Source: JAGQWW01 sp041392845 (lineage in GTDB: Bacteria > Bacteroidota > Bacteroidia > Chitinophagales > Saprospiraceae). From it: a stretch of 64,000 nucleotides of DNA. This document shows positions 16,576 to 26,261 of the stretch, piece after piece (within the stretch, counting starts at the first letter, position 1; every line of letters starts with the position of its first letter). Location: the NCBI GenBank assembly GCA_041392845.1, contig JAWKLG010000022.1, positions 1 to 64,000 on the forward strand. Reading direction: 5' to 3'. The position numbers and the translations under genes are program-made. The notes under the pieces are model-generated. The model did no database searches. It saw only the letters and a program-made list of their open reading frames with translations, and was not told where the DNA came from.

Positions 16576-17844
16576 ATGAGTAAAGACACACAGCTATTCA
16601 ACCTTATTCAAAAAGAGCTTGAAAGACAGCAAAAGGGTATTGAACTTATTGCTTCAGAGAACTTTACGAGTCAGGAAGTAATCAATGCGATGGGCTCTTG
16701 TTTGACCAATAAATACGCGGAAGGATATCCGGGAAAAAGATATTATGGTGGCTGTGAAGTAGTAGATGAGGTAGAAACGCTCGCTATTGAGCGATTGAAA
16801 GAACTGTTTGGAGCAGAATATGCGAATGTACAGCCTCATTCAGGTGCTCAGGCAAATGCGGCAGTGTTTTTAGCAGTTTTGCAGCCTGGAGATAAAATTT
16901 TGGGATTCAATTTGGCTCATGGTGGCCACCTTTCTCATGGTTCTCCTGTGAATTTTTCCGGAAAAGTTTATCAGCCATCATTTTATGGTGTTGAGGAAGA
17001 AACCGGAACCATCGACATGGACAAGGTAGAGGCAACGGCACTTAAGGAAAATCCAAAATTGATTATTTGTGGGGCTAGTGCCTATTCCAGAGATTGGGAC
17101 TATAAAAGATTCAGAGAAATAGCCGATAAAGTGGGCGCCATTCTTTTGGCAGACATAGCCCACCCTGCCGGATTAATTGCAACCGGCCTTTTGAATAATC
17201 CGATGGAATATTGTCATATCGTTACCTCCACTACCCACAAAACCTTACGTGGACCCAGAGGCGGTATCATCATGATGGGTAATAATTTTGACAATCCCTG
17301 GGGCAGAACTACTAAAAAAGGCACTACTATAAAAATGTCCGCTGTTTTGAATAGTGGTGTATTCCCCGGAATGCAGGGCGGACCGCTTGAGCATGTAATT
17401 GCTGCCAAAGCAGTTGCATTTGGCGAAGCCTTAAAACCTGAATTTAAAGTATATGGTCAACAGGTTATAAAAAATGCAGCAGCCATGGCCAATGCCCTGG
17501 TTGAAAAAGGCTATAAAATCATTTCAGGCGGTACCGACAATCACCTGATGTTGATTGACTTACAATCAAAAGGGGTTACCGGAAAACAAGCTGAAAATGC
17601 ACTTGTACAGGCAGATATTACTGTCAATAAAAACATGGTTCCTTTCGACAAACAGTCACCAATGGTTACCTCCGGTATCCGTATCGGAACTGCCGCAGTT
17701 ACTACCCGCGGTTTCAAAGAAGCAGATTGTATCAGAACGGTTGAATTGATTGACAAAGTAGTTACCAATGTAGAAAACGAAGCCGTAATTAATGAGGTTC
17801 GTGCAGAGGTAAATGAATGGATGAAAGGATTTCAGTTGTACTAG
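16576..17844 (+). CDS. glyA: Serine hydroxymethyltransferase
   Basis: A PLP enzyme of 422 residues interconverting serine and glycine with tetrahydrofolate as one-carbon carrier. Landmarks: IELIASENFTS, YPGKRYYGGCE, NVQPHSGAQAN, LADIAHPAGLIA with the PLP-contacting Asp and His, and the Schiff-base Lys in STTHKTLRGPRGG. The length and both ends agree with the family. A ten-unit tandem DNA array begins within a few bases of its stop codon. Confidence 0.98.
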   Translation: MSKDTQLFNLIQKELERQQKGIELIASENFTSQEVINAMGSCLTNKYAEGYPGKRYYGGCEVVDEVETLAIERLKELFGAEYANVQPHSGAQANAAVFLAVLQPGDKILGFNLAHGGHLSHGSPVNFSGKVYQPSFYGVEEETGTIDMDKVEATALKENPKLIICGASAYSRDWDYKRFREIADKVGAILLADIAHPAGLIATGLLNNPMEYCHIVTSTTHKTLRGPRGGIIMMGNNFDNPWGRTTKKGTTIKMSAVLNSGVFPGMQGGPLEHVIAAKAVAFGEALKPEFKVYGQQVIKNAAAMANALVEKGYKIISGGTDNHLMLIDLQSKGVTGKQAENALVQADITVNKNMVPFDKQSPMVTSGIRIGTAAVTTRGFKEADCIRTVELIDKVVTNVENEAVINEVRAEVNEWMKGFQLY

Positions 17845-17847
17845 GAG

Positions 17848-18632
17848 GTGTTATCGCAAAGACGGGGGAAGGATTATAAGGGCGCAAAGAGATGGTGCAT
17901 AGGCTTCGTATCGCAAAGGAGGGGGAAGGCTCATAAGGGCGTAAGGAGATAATGCGGAGGCTTAAGTATGAAAAACTCCAAATACTTCGTATCGCAAAGG
18001 AGGGGGAAGGCTCACAAGGGCGCAAAGAGATTGTGCTGTGGCTTAGGCATGAAAAACTTCAAAAGATCTGATATCGCAAAGGCGGGGGAAGGCTAGGAAG
18101 GGCGCAAAGAGATAGTGCAGAGGCTTAGGCATGAAAAACTCCAAAGACCTGGTATCGCAAAGACGGGGGAAGGATTATAAGGGCGCAAAGGGATAATGCA
18201 GAGGCTAATGCATGAAAAACTCCAAAAGACCTGGTATCGCAAAGGAGGAAGGCTCACAAGGACGCAAAGGGATAGTGCAGAGGCTAATGCATGAAAAACT
18301 CCAAAGACCTGGTATCCGCAAAGACGGGGAAGGTTATAAGGGCGCAAAGAGATTGTGCAGAGGCTAATGCATAAAAAACTCCAAATACCTGGTATCGCAA
18401 AGGCAGGGAAGGCTCACAAGGGCGCAAAGAGATTGTGCAGAGGCTAATGCATAAAAAACTCAAATACCTGGTATCGCAAAGGCAGGGAAGGCTCACAAGG
18501 GCGCAAAGAGATTGTGCAGAGGCTTAGGCATGAAAAACTTCTAAAGCTCTGGTATCGCAAAGACGGGGGAAGGCTAGGAAGGGCTCAAAGGGATAATGCA
18601 GAGGCTAATGCATGAAAACTCCAAAGACTAAA
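17848..18632 (+). repeat. Tandem array, ten units of about 80 bp
   Basis: Units begin TATCGCAAAG at 17852, 17909, 17990, 18072, 18153, 18235, 18313, 18393, 18472 and 18553. Each unit contains an AAGG..ATAAGGGCGCAAAGAGAT stretch, TGTGCAGAGGCT, and GCATGAAAAACTCCAAA. The first unit is short (57 bp); the rest are 78-82 bp and differ by point changes and 1-3 bp indels. It follows the glyA stop directly. The repeats create small minus-strand ORFs (LRPYNPSPVFAI-like) that I regard as shadows. Confidence 0.93.
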
Positions 18633-18733
18633 GACCAAAGACCAAAGACCAAAAACTAAAAACCAAAAACCAAAAACCAAAAACTAAAAAACTAAAAAGA
18701 AATCTAAAATCAAAAATCAAAATTCAAAATTCT
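18614..18733. repeat. Degenerate heptamer array (CAAAGAC to CAAAATT)
   Basis: CAAAGAC and CAAAAAC units (about ten, in phase) grade into TAAAATC/CAAAATT units. The last unit contains the TAG stop codon of the minus-strand phosphopantetheinyl transferase gene (TAG followed by AATTTTG AATTTTG). Confidence 0.85.
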
Positions 18734-19373
18734 ACCACCCCTCCACCGCCCAAACCAAAATAAACTCTCCATCCTTCTGGTAGTGGATTTCGAAGGACTT
18801 TTCGTAATCGTCTTTGATTACCTGTCCGGTAGTTTTGCCGATTTCCCAATCTAATTTGAAAGGTTTTATTAGGATATGACTGCCAAAATCGAGTGCTTTT
18901 CTACCGTAGGCTTTGTAGAGTGCTTCTTTGGCGCCCCAATAAACATGCATGTGGAGTAATTTGGTTTCGTCTTCCAAAGAATCCATTTCGGGTTGGTTAA
19001 GGACTCGCCAGGCTATTCGGTCTATTCGAGCGACAAAGTATTGGATATCAATTCCGACTAATTTCGGTGAAGCTACAATAGCAGCTCTATCGTGCGAATG
19101 ACTCATAGAAATATGCCAATCTGAATTGTGCAAATAAGGCTTTCCATATTCATCCTTGAGGACCTCTCCCCTAACCTCTCTTCCTGACATGGTATGCAAT
19201 AAATGCCTTACTGCCAACCAATCCACTCTTCTTCGACCTTTTATCAAATCAAGTTGTTCCATTTCCTTAGGAGTGAAATCAAGTTGTTTTAAAAAGAAGT
19301 CTTCCGATTCGACTACATGCCAAACTCCCAGCTCGACTTCAGACTTAACTTTTTTATGATATAAAACGGGCAT
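18732..19373 (-). CDS. 4'-phosphopantetheinyl transferase (Sfp-type)
   Basis: A 213-residue enzyme that moves the phosphopantetheine arm of CoA onto acyl- or peptidyl-carrier proteins. The family motifs are clear: WHISMSHSHDRAAIVAS, LVGIDIQ (Mg-binding Asp) and the WGAKEALYKAYG motif with the catalytic Glu and Lys. No PKS/NRPS or fatty-acid genes are adjacent, so it may serve the housekeeping ACP. The stop codon lies in a heptamer array. Confidence 0.93.
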   Translation of the reverse strand: MPVLYHKKVKSEVELGVWHVVESEDFFLKQLDFTPKEMEQLDLIKGRRRVDWLAVRHLLHTMSGREVRGEVLKDEYGKPYLHNSDWHISMSHSHDRAAIVASPKLVGIDIQYFVARIDRIAWRVLNQPEMDSLEDETKLLHMHVYWGAKEALYKAYGRKALDFGSHILIKPFKLDWEIGKTTGQVIKDDYEKSFEIHYQKDGEFILVWAVEGW

Positions 19374-19422
19374 GATTTGATTATCAGATTGGTATTATTG
19401 CATTCTAAAATTTAAAAAGCTG

Positions 19423-20331
19423 ATGGGCTTAAATGTAAGAAAAGTATCCCAACTCCAAGGGCACAATGGAGCAATCTTCTCTGTTTTTGCAGATAAATCA
19501 GAAGAATACATCTACACTACCGGAGGCGATGGTTGGCTGGTGCAATGGAATACCAGAGATACTGAAACAGGAAAACTTATTGCAAAAACTGATGTACAAA
19601 ATTTCTGTGGCTTAAAGGCCAAAGAAGATTTATTTGTTTGTGGAAACATGAATGGGGGAATTCATTGGATCCATCCGGGCAAGCCTGAAAATCAAAACAA
19701 CATTCTTCACCATAAAAAAGGTGTTTTTAAAATTTTGAAACACAAAGAAGATGTCTATTCTCTGGGTGGAAATGGTACTATTTCGCTTTGGGACCTTGAA
19801 AAAGAAAAACCTGTTCAAAGTTTACAGCTTAGCGCCAGCAGTTTGAGATCCATTTGCTACGGTGCAAAAAATGATGAACTGATATTGGGGGGCAGTGACC
19901 ATTCCATTTATTTTTTAAATAGAGAGAATTTTGAATTGACCAAGGTTTTAAAAAACGCACATCAAAATTCTGTTTTTTCACTTTGCCTTCTGGAGAAAAG
20001 GAATATCCTGATCAGTGGTGGCAGGGATGCCATGTTGCATTTTTGGGACCTCAACACCTCCGAACCGGTAGTTTTTCATAAAATCCCGGCCCATTTATTT
20101 ACTGTTAATTGTATCGTTCATTGTCCGGAGCCGGGCATTATTGCTACAGCAAGTCGGGATAAAACCATCAAATTGTGGGATGATAAATCCTTTGAACTGG
20201 TAAAAGTTTTGGAAGGACTGAGGGATGGTGGCCATTATAATTCAGTGAATGATTTGTGTTGGCTTCCAAAAAACAAAATGCTCGTTTCGGTCGGCGATGA
20301 CCGAATGGGGCAGCTTTGGAAATTTGAATAA
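19423..20331 (+). CDS. WD40 repeat beta-propeller protein
   Basis: 302 residues made of about seven WD40 blades. WD-like ends are seen at GGDGWLVQWN, GNGTISLWDLE, GGSDHSIYFLN, GGRDAMLHFWDL, ASRDKTIKLWDD and VGDDRMGQLWKF, and GH/H-D pairs precede them (LQGHNGAIFSV, KNAHQNSVFSL, IPAHLFTVNCI). There is no signal peptide, so it is probably a cytoplasmic scaffold. Partners are not evident. It is divergent from the phosphopantetheinyl transferase and 55 bp before the SDR gene. Confidence 0.9.
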   Translation: MGLNVRKVSQLQGHNGAIFSVFADKSEEYIYTTGGDGWLVQWNTRDTETGKLIAKTDVQNFCGLKAKEDLFVCGNMNGGIHWIHPGKPENQNNILHHKKGVFKILKHKEDVYSLGGNGTISLWDLEKEKPVQSLQLSASSLRSICYGAKNDELILGGSDHSIYFLNRENFELTKVLKNAHQNSVFSLCLLEKRNILISGGRDAMLHFWDLNTSEPVVFHKIPAHLFTVNCIVHCPEPGIIATASRDKTIKLWDDKSFELVKVLEGLRDGGHYNSVNDLCWLPKNKMLVSVGDDRMGQLWKFE

Positions 20332-20386
20332 AAGTAAAAAATTAAACCAGTCCGGTTTTTCAGGGTTACAGTTTAAAATCCATTGA

Positions 20387-21811
20387 ATGAAAATACTGCT
20401 AACCGGAGTCACCGGATATATCGGGAAAAGGCTGCTACCACTTTTGGTTGAGGAAGGACACGAAGTGATTTGTTGTGTCAGGGATTTGAAACGATTTGAA
20501 TCTGAAAAATATGCAAAAGGGAAGATTCAAACCATTCTTTTGGATTTATTAAACAAAGAAACCCTTCAAAATATACCTGCTGACATTGACATCGCATTTT
20601 ACCTGGTTCATTCTATGTCGGGGGGAGATGGAGATTTTGAAGACCAGGAAGCAGAAAGCGCCCAAAATTTCATATCCAGATTAAATGAGACCAGAGCTCG
20701 CCAAATTATTTACCTGAGTGGAATTGTCAATGAAGACCACCTTTCCAAACATTTAGCTTCCAGGAAAAATGTAGAAGAAATTTTAGGTTCCGGCAAGGTT
20801 CCCTTAACCACTTTAAGAGCCGGTATTATAATCGGTTCCGGTTCTGCATCTTTTGAAATCATGCGTGACTTGGTTGAAAAGCTCCCCGTAATGATTGCTC
20901 CAAAATGGTTAAAAACAAAATGCCAGCCAATTGCTATCCGGAATGTTTTGGGATACCTCAAAGGAGTAATGGATTTGGAGTCGACCTTTGGAGAAAGCTT
21001 TGATATTGGCGGGCCGGATGTATTGACTTATCGGCAAATGTTATTGCAGTTTGGTCAGGTCAGAAAACTAAAAAGAAGTATTTGGGTAGTACCGGTAATG
21101 ACTCCACGGCTTTCCTCATATTGGTTATATTTTGTAACCTCCACTTCCTATTCCCTGGCACAAAACCTGGTAGACAGTATGAAAGTGGAAGTAATTGCAA
21201 AGGAAAACAGAATAAAAGCACTTATTCCTCAAGAACTTATTGGATACAAGGACTCCATTCGTTTGGCATTTGATAGAATTGCCCAAAATGAGGTTGTATC
21301 CAGTTGGAAAGATGCCATGTCCTCTCCCCTATTGGATGACGGAATTGCAAAACACATAGAAGTACCGGTAAATGGTTGTTTCATTGATAAGCGAAAGGTT
21401 CCCGTGGAAAACGAAGAGAGGACCTTGGATAAAATTTTCTCCATTGGAGGAGACAATGGCTGGTACTATGGCAATTGGATGTGGAAATTGCGCGGATTTT
21501 TGGACAAATTGGTTGGAGGAGTAGGCTTAAGGCGTGGCCGCAAACACCCAAACCATATCACCGCAGGAGATTCCCTTGATTTTTGGCGGGTATTACATGC
21601 AAGCAGGAAAGACAAACGGCTTTTGCTCTATGCTGAAATGAAATTGCCAGGGGAAGCCTGGATTGAATTTAAAATCACTCCCGAAAACCAACTGATACAA
21701 ACCGCAACCTTCCGGCCTCTTGGGATATTGGGAAGACTTTATTGGTATTCAGTTCTACCTTTCCATGCCTTCGTTTTTGAAGGAATGATTCAAAATATTG
21801 TGACCGAATAA
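20387..21811 (+). CDS. SDR/NmrA-like NAD(P)-binding protein with C-terminal DUF2867
   Basis: 474 residues in two parts. The N-terminal Rossmann domain (1-~290) has TGVTGYIGKRLLPLL as the dinucleotide-binding GxxGxxG motif, FYLVHSMSGGDGDFE and IYLSGIVNE. The C-terminal DUF2867 part (~330-470) is an SRPBCC-like domain with GGDNGWYYGNWMWKLRG, FWRVLH and FRPLGILGRLYWY near the end. This fusion (YbjT/"DUF2867 SDR") is widespread in bacteria; its substrate is not known to me. Confidence 0.88.
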   Translation: MKILLTGVTGYIGKRLLPLLVEEGHEVICCVRDLKRFESEKYAKGKIQTILLDLLNKETLQNIPADIDIAFYLVHSMSGGDGDFEDQEAESAQNFISRLNETRARQIIYLSGIVNEDHLSKHLASRKNVEEILGSGKVPLTTLRAGIIIGSGSASFEIMRDLVEKLPVMIAPKWLKTKCQPIAIRNVLGYLKGVMDLESTFGESFDIGGPDVLTYRQMLLQFGQVRKLKRSIWVVPVMTPRLSSYWLYFVTSTSYSLAQNLVDSMKVEVIAKENRIKALIPQELIGYKDSIRLAFDRIAQNEVVSSWKDAMSSPLLDDGIAKHIEVPVNGCFIDKRKVPVENEERTLDKIFSIGGDNGWYYGNWMWKLRGFLDKLVGGVGLRRGRKHPNHITAGDSLDFWRVLHASRKDKRLLLYAEMKLPGEAWIEFKITPENQLIQTATFRPLGILGRLYWYSVLPFHAFVFEGMIQNIVTE

Positions 21812-22406
21812 AGGAGGGAAGTCTAAACCTTTCAGTTCAGCTTCCCTCACAAATAAATCACAGGAATAAATCTTTTGGTTCCGAAAGGAGGCTGGACTAT
21901 TTTTTAAAAAATTAGTTCCTATTTAAAAGGCCTTCAAGGGTTCGGAACCTTTATCCCAAAAATTTTTGGGTTTATTTATAATGGTGTTTCAATGTGGGAA
22001 TTAATTACCTCGGGAGTATCATTAATGAGGCAAAAGAAGGTTGGACACTTATGTTAACCTGTTCAATCTATTCAGTTGCTATTCTCTTTAAAAACAAACA
22101 TTGAACGTCCAGTCAAATTCGAATAATTCTCCCGGTTGCAATTTGTTTCCCTTAGGCGTAAATCAAAGTTTCGCCAATTTAATCTAAATTTTTAATCCGT
22201 CTCAAAAAAAAGGGTTTTAGGTGATTAATTATTAAAATTTGCCATGCCTGTCCTTTTCAGGTTGAAAAACAAATTTTGTTTATCAATGAAACTGTAATTG
22301 AATCCACATTACAATTACAGAAGTCAGATTATCTTGATGTAAACTTCATTAGGGTCTCTAATCCAATACATCGATTTTTTTGGTGTTTTGGGGTTACGAT
22401 GACGGA
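21812..22406. other. Gene-free stretch of about 600 bp, no supported feature
   Basis: A/T-rich DNA between convergent genes. I found no ORF with coding character, no heptamer array and no strong terminator hairpin. It could be a decayed gene or hold a transcript end. Confidence 0.5.
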
Positions 22407-22853
22407 TTATTTACTGTAGACTATGAAGTCACTTTGAGAATCAGATGAGATAATCGGACAATCACCAAGCATGGCTTCTAAATTGAATATTCCTTTGCCA
22501 TTTGGAGAAGTCTTCGAGATTCTGTCATCATCAGAACCGATAATTAAACCAATTAGACTGCTTCCATTTGCAGGAATATTATTTTTTATTCCTACTGCCA
22601 GTGCATTGGTAGTAGGATCTGATTTTTTAAATCTCACCTCCAGAGTATGGCTGGAAGGAACTGAGGACAATTCATCAATTTTCATGATGTAATTGGTTCC
22701 CGGCTTGGTAACTTTTATTTGTAAAAGTTTACCATCATAACCATAAGTTCCAAGGCAGTCGCTACTTACAAAGGTTATCAGGATTCGCTTATTTACCTGG
22801 TCAAATACTACATCAGAAGTAATATCTGCGATTTCGTACTCACAAACACTCAT
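22407..22853 (-). CDS. Hypothetical protein linked to deiminase-like gene
   Basis: 148 residues, no signal peptide or membrane helix, rich in beta-forming residues (VVFDQVNKRILITFVSS, LLQIKVTKPGTNYIMKI, HTLEVRFKKSDP). It starts 7 bp after the stop of the upstream deiminase-like gene, so the two are co-transcribed. I do not recognise the family; the pattern resembles a small beta-sandwich domain. Confidence 0.65.
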   Translation of the reverse strand: MSVCEYEIADITSDVVFDQVNKRILITFVSSDCLGTYGYDGKLLQIKVTKPGTNYIMKIDELSSVPSSHTLEVRFKKSDPTTNALAVGIKNNIPANGSSLIGLIIGSDDDRISKTSPNGKGIFNLEAMLGDCPIISSDSQSDFIVYSK

Positions 22854-22860
22854 TATTTCT

Positions 22861-24153
22861 TCAATTTTTAGTTCTTCTTACTTCAAGGCTTAAACAATGT
22901 AAAGCCCCGCCCTTTTCGATCATTTTCCAATGATTGGCTAATTTTTTCACCAAAATCTTATGGGTTTTCAGGATGGTAGAAAACTTTTCTTCAGCCTGGT
23001 TTAAATCCTTGTGAAAAATTTGCCTGGAACCCGATGCGTCCGACACGGGGCTAAATGTTGGGATATAAAGCAGTGTTTTTTGATTATAGGATTCAACCAG
23101 TCCGTTATTTAAAGGAAGTGGAATCCATTTTCTTTCTTCTTTATTTTCCTCACAAACTACAGGAATGGGAGTTCGAATTACTTTTAATTTCTTCCCGGAT
23201 TTTAGAATTAATCCTTGTAGTTTCTTAGAGATCAAATCAAGGGCCCGATTGTTACCCTCAAACCAAACTTTTTCCAGTGGTGACAAATCGGTAATACCTG
23301 ATGAATTTTCCAAGGCTCCGATCAAAATTCTGAATTCATCCTCTGTCTCTCCATACCCGATTAAATTTGCAAACAAATCCAAATGGTATAGGGGATCCTG
23401 AAATGAGATTTTGAAGTTTCCATTGGAAATTTTCATAGCATTCTCATATTCCGATCCCCTATCCGGGAAAATTTGGATATGTTCATACTTGTCAGGTATG
23501 CAAAAATCAATAGTTTCATAACCATTTTGATCTACCAAACAATTGTCTTCATATGCTGATTCAAAAGGTTGGAAAAAATCCAACCTCCGCTTACTGGTAG
23601 TCAAAATAAAATCGTCACCATAAAGAAAGTCTCCTCCCTCTATGCTGCTGGGGAATTTCAGTTTTTCAAAGCTATTTGGCCTAGCAGCATCAATAAATCC
23701 TGCCAGGCCAGATTTTGGTTTTTGGGGCACTATTGGTTCTAATAAATAGCTTTTGTGCCCGATATGCGATTCAAAAACAAAGAGTCTGTCTCTGTTCCAC
23801 AACTTTACATCAGGTACATAAATGACATCTATGCGCCTATTTTCATTAGAATATTTTTCAATCAAACCTTTAAGAATAGAAAATGCCTGATTTCCAGGAT
23901 ATTCCTTTTCTATTAAAAAAGGAGTCAAGAGGGTTACATTACATTGAGGCAATGCTTCCAAAAAGCTGATAAGAATTTTATCATATGAATCATCACAAAC
24001 TTCAAAATCAGGAAAAGGAAACATGATTTCCTCTATCTTTCCTTGCCAGGAAGACACCGGATAAATCCTTGTGGAGACCTTCTCTCTAAGCATGGAACCA
24101 CCCGACCTGATATCGTCTGCTCCAAAACTTAGTGTATAATTTCCGAAAATCAT
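22861..24153 (-). CDS. Divergent agmatine deiminase / Porphyromonas-type peptidylarginine deiminase-like protein
   Basis: About 430 residues with scattered but ordered signatures of the guanidino-modifying (pentein) superfamily: LWNRDRLFVFE (family WxRD), SSIEGGDFLYGDDFIL (family EGG), YHLDLFANLIG (family HxD) and a C-terminal GGALHCLSLEVRR (family GG-HC, with the nucleophilic Cys). Relatives hydrolyse agmatine or peptidyl-arginine to the citrulline form. The spacing is unusual and the protein is longer than agmatine deiminase, so the substrate is open. Start chosen at the ATG at 24153 (MIFGNYTLSFG), as the upstream start would be TTG. Co-transcribed with the small gene downstream. Confidence 0.62.
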   Translation of the reverse strand: MIFGNYTLSFGADDIRSGGSMLREKVSTRIYPVSSWQGKIEEIMFPFPDFEVCDDSYDKILISFLEALPQCNVTLLTPFLIEKEYPGNQAFSILKGLIEKYSNENRRIDVIYVPDVKLWNRDRLFVFESHIGHKSYLLEPIVPQKPKSGLAGFIDAARPNSFEKLKFPSSIEGGDFLYGDDFILTTSKRRLDFFQPFESAYEDNCLVDQNGYETIDFCIPDKYEHIQIFPDRGSEYENAMKISNGNFKISFQDPLYHLDLFANLIGYGETEDEFRILIGALENSSGITDLSPLEKVWFEGNNRALDLISKKLQGLILKSGKKLKVIRTPIPVVCEENKEERKWIPLPLNNGLVESYNQKTLLYIPTFSPVSDASGSRQIFHKDLNQAEEKFSTILKTHKILVKKLANHWKMIEKGGALHCLSLEVRRTKN

Positions 24154-24313
24154 CTTAAAGGATTTTTGATTTAAATAACAATCCAAATATCTTCACACCT
24201 GAGAATCCAAACAAAACCAAAAAATTGAAATTGTAAAATCCTAAGTATTTCGAAGATTGGATTTTATGTACATTTCGATTATTGAAACCCAAATCAACCT
24301 AAATCGACCCCCA

Positions 24314-25786
24314 ATGGCCGTCTCAAGCCAACTATTCGAACTAATTCAGAACCTGACTGTCGCTGAAAAAAGGCATTTCAGGATGTTTGCTAATATACAG
24401 GAAGGAGAAAAAAACTATCTCAAACTGTTTGATCTCGTTAGCAACCAGGAAGAATATGATGAAGAATCCGTAAAAGAAGCTTTTAAAGGTGAAAAAATTG
24501 TAAACAGCTTACATGTCACCAAAAATTACCTGGTAAAGCTTATTTTAAAAAGCCTCAAACTTTATTATTCCGGCCAAAAAGGTGAAATCAAGCTCCATAA
24601 CCTTTTACTTGACTTCCATATTTTAGATAAAAAAGGTCTGTATGATCATGCCAGAGAGGTATTGGGCAAGATTAAAAAGCTGGCATTGGAAATGGAACAT
24701 TTTAACATTGCCTGGTGGGTCATTACCAAAGAGTTGTCTTACCTCTTTAGTAAGGAAGAAAAAAAACTGGAAGAAGGGTTAAAAAACCTTTGTGAAGAAT
24801 TATTGGAAATAGAAAAAAAAATAGGACAACAAACCAGGTCCATCTATTTTTTAAAGAAAAATTCTTTGGGAGCAAGAAGTGGAGCCCATTTTGAATTAAA
24901 TGACCCAAAAGTAAAAGAATTCAAAGAAGAGATAAGGGAATCTAAAAACCTTCCGGTAACAGCTGAACTTAGTTACCTCCAGGGGCTTGCCCAGGAAAAA
25001 GGCATGCAATTGGATTATGAATCAAAGTTTACCATCTACTCCGACATTCTTAAGCTTTGGAAATCCAAACCCTTCTTGATCGAGTCTGACCCACAGACTT
25101 ATAAAATAAACCTGGCGAATTATCTTAATTCCTGTTTCAACATCCAAAAGTTTGACGAATTCCCCAGAATAATAAAAGAGATAAATTCACTCCCCACAGG
25201 TAGTTTTGATGAAGAAGGGGAAACTTTTCAAAATTATGCCTTTTATGAATTGTTGTACCTCATGAATGTGCAAAATTTTGAAGAGGCTAAAAAAAGGCTG
25301 CCTTTTATTGAAGAAGGAATTATTAAATACCGCCGAAAAATTCATAAAGCAAGAGAAATTGCATTCTATTACAATGTTTCAATACTCCATTTTTTGATGT
25401 GGAACTTTGAAGAAGCATTGGATTGGATCAATAAGATACTTCACCTTTCCAAAACAGAACATCGGCAGGATTTACAAAGAGTAGCGCACCTATTGCAACT
25501 AATTTATCATTTTGAACTGGGAAATCAGGATTTGTTATTTAATCTGGTATCTTCTGTTCAAAGAAAATTAAGCCGTAAAAAAGACCTAAGTCCTTTTGAA
25601 GCGTTATTTTTTAACCAATTCAACAGATTATTGAAATGTATCAATGTCAAAGAAGTAGAAGATTGTAAAAAGGAATTTTTCTCTGAACTGGAAGATTTCA
25701 CAAAAAACAACAAAAAGGGAATCTTATATGGTCTGGACGAAACCATTCTTTGGTTGAAAAATTCTCTTGAAAAACCAGTACAATGA
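24314..25786 (+). CDS. Hypothetical helical-repeat protein
   Basis: A ~490-residue all-helical, charged protein beginning MAVSSQLFELIQNLTVAEKRHFRMFA. Evenly spaced Tyr/Phe/Leu patterns (e.g. YDHAREVLGKIKKLALEM, FEEALDWINKILHLSK) recall TPR-type hairpins, but no clean TPR consensus is seen. No signal peptide. An ATG at 24257 would add 19 residues of poor coding character. The stop overlaps the start of the truncated-globin gene by 4 bp (ATGA), so they are coupled. Function unknown. Confidence 0.72.
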   Translation: MAVSSQLFELIQNLTVAEKRHFRMFANIQEGEKNYLKLFDLVSNQEEYDEESVKEAFKGEKIVNSLHVTKNYLVKLILKSLKLYYSGQKGEIKLHNLLLDFHILDKKGLYDHAREVLGKIKKLALEMEHFNIAWWVITKELSYLFSKEEKKLEEGLKNLCEELLEIEKKIGQQTRSIYFLKKNSLGARSGAHFELNDPKVKEFKEEIRESKNLPVTAELSYLQGLAQEKGMQLDYESKFTIYSDILKLWKSKPFLIESDPQTYKINLANYLNSCFNIQKFDEFPRIIKEINSLPTGSFDEEGETFQNYAFYELLYLMNVQNFEEAKKRLPFIEEGIIKYRRKIHKAREIAFYYNVSILHFLMWNFEEALDWINKILHLSKTEHRQDLQRVAHLLQLIYHFELGNQDLLFNLVSSVQRKLSRKKDLSPFEALFFNQFNRLLKCINVKEVEDCKKEFFSELEDFTKNNKKGILYGLDETILWLKNSLEKPVQ

Positions 25787-26163
25787 TTAAAAATGACCTT
25801 GAGAGCAGAGCAGATGTAGAATATTTGGTTAGAACCTTTTATGAAAGGGTAATTCCTGATCCGGTTATTGGATACATTTTTACAGAAATAGCCCAATTGG
25901 ATCTTCCTTCACACCTTCCAATTTTAGTAGATTTTTGGTGTGGCGTTCTTTTTCAAGACAGTTCCTATAAAGGAAACCCCATGCTGGTTCATTTAAAACT
26001 CAATGAACAGGAGAAACTTACAAAAGAACATTTCAACAGGTGGCTGGAATTATGGGAAACAACTGTACTTGAACATTTCGAGGGTCCAAAAGCCACAATA
26101 GCCTTGGAAAGAGCAAAGCAAATTGCATTATTGATGATGCATAAATTAGAAAGTGCTAAGTAG
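25783..26163 (+). CDS. Group III truncated haemoglobin
   Basis: 126 residues matching the class III (P) 2/2 globins: VEYLVRTFYERVIPDPVIGYIF at the start, the family motif LPSHLPILVDFW, and the proximal His in HFNRWLELWETT. These haem proteins bind O2, NO or ligand radicals in stress or nitrogen metabolism. The gene overlaps the helical protein gene upstream by 4 bp. Confidence 0.9.
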   Translation: MIKNDLESRADVEYLVRTFYERVIPDPVIGYIFTEIAQLDLPSHLPILVDFWCGVLFQDSSYKGNPMLVHLKLNEQEKLTKEHFNRWLELWETTVLEHFEGPKATIALERAKQIALLMMHKLESAK

Positions 26164-26261
26164 GATTCTGATTTTATCTTTTTGAAATGGGTCAAAAGGA
26201 ACCAAATTGAAAGGAGAAAAGTTAAATACTGCAATCTTAATTTTATTAAAAAAGGAAAATC

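Noticed and set aside
17789..18496. Minus-strand ORFs with repeated LRPYNPSPVFAI-like peptides behind glyA
   Set aside because: They are the translated complement of the 80-bp tandem array. They have no start context, shared domain or signal, and the unit lengths do not keep one frame throughout.
17848..18632. CRISPR array
   Set aside because: The whole 80-bp unit is repeated and there are no unique 30-40 bp spacers. No cas genes are nearby.
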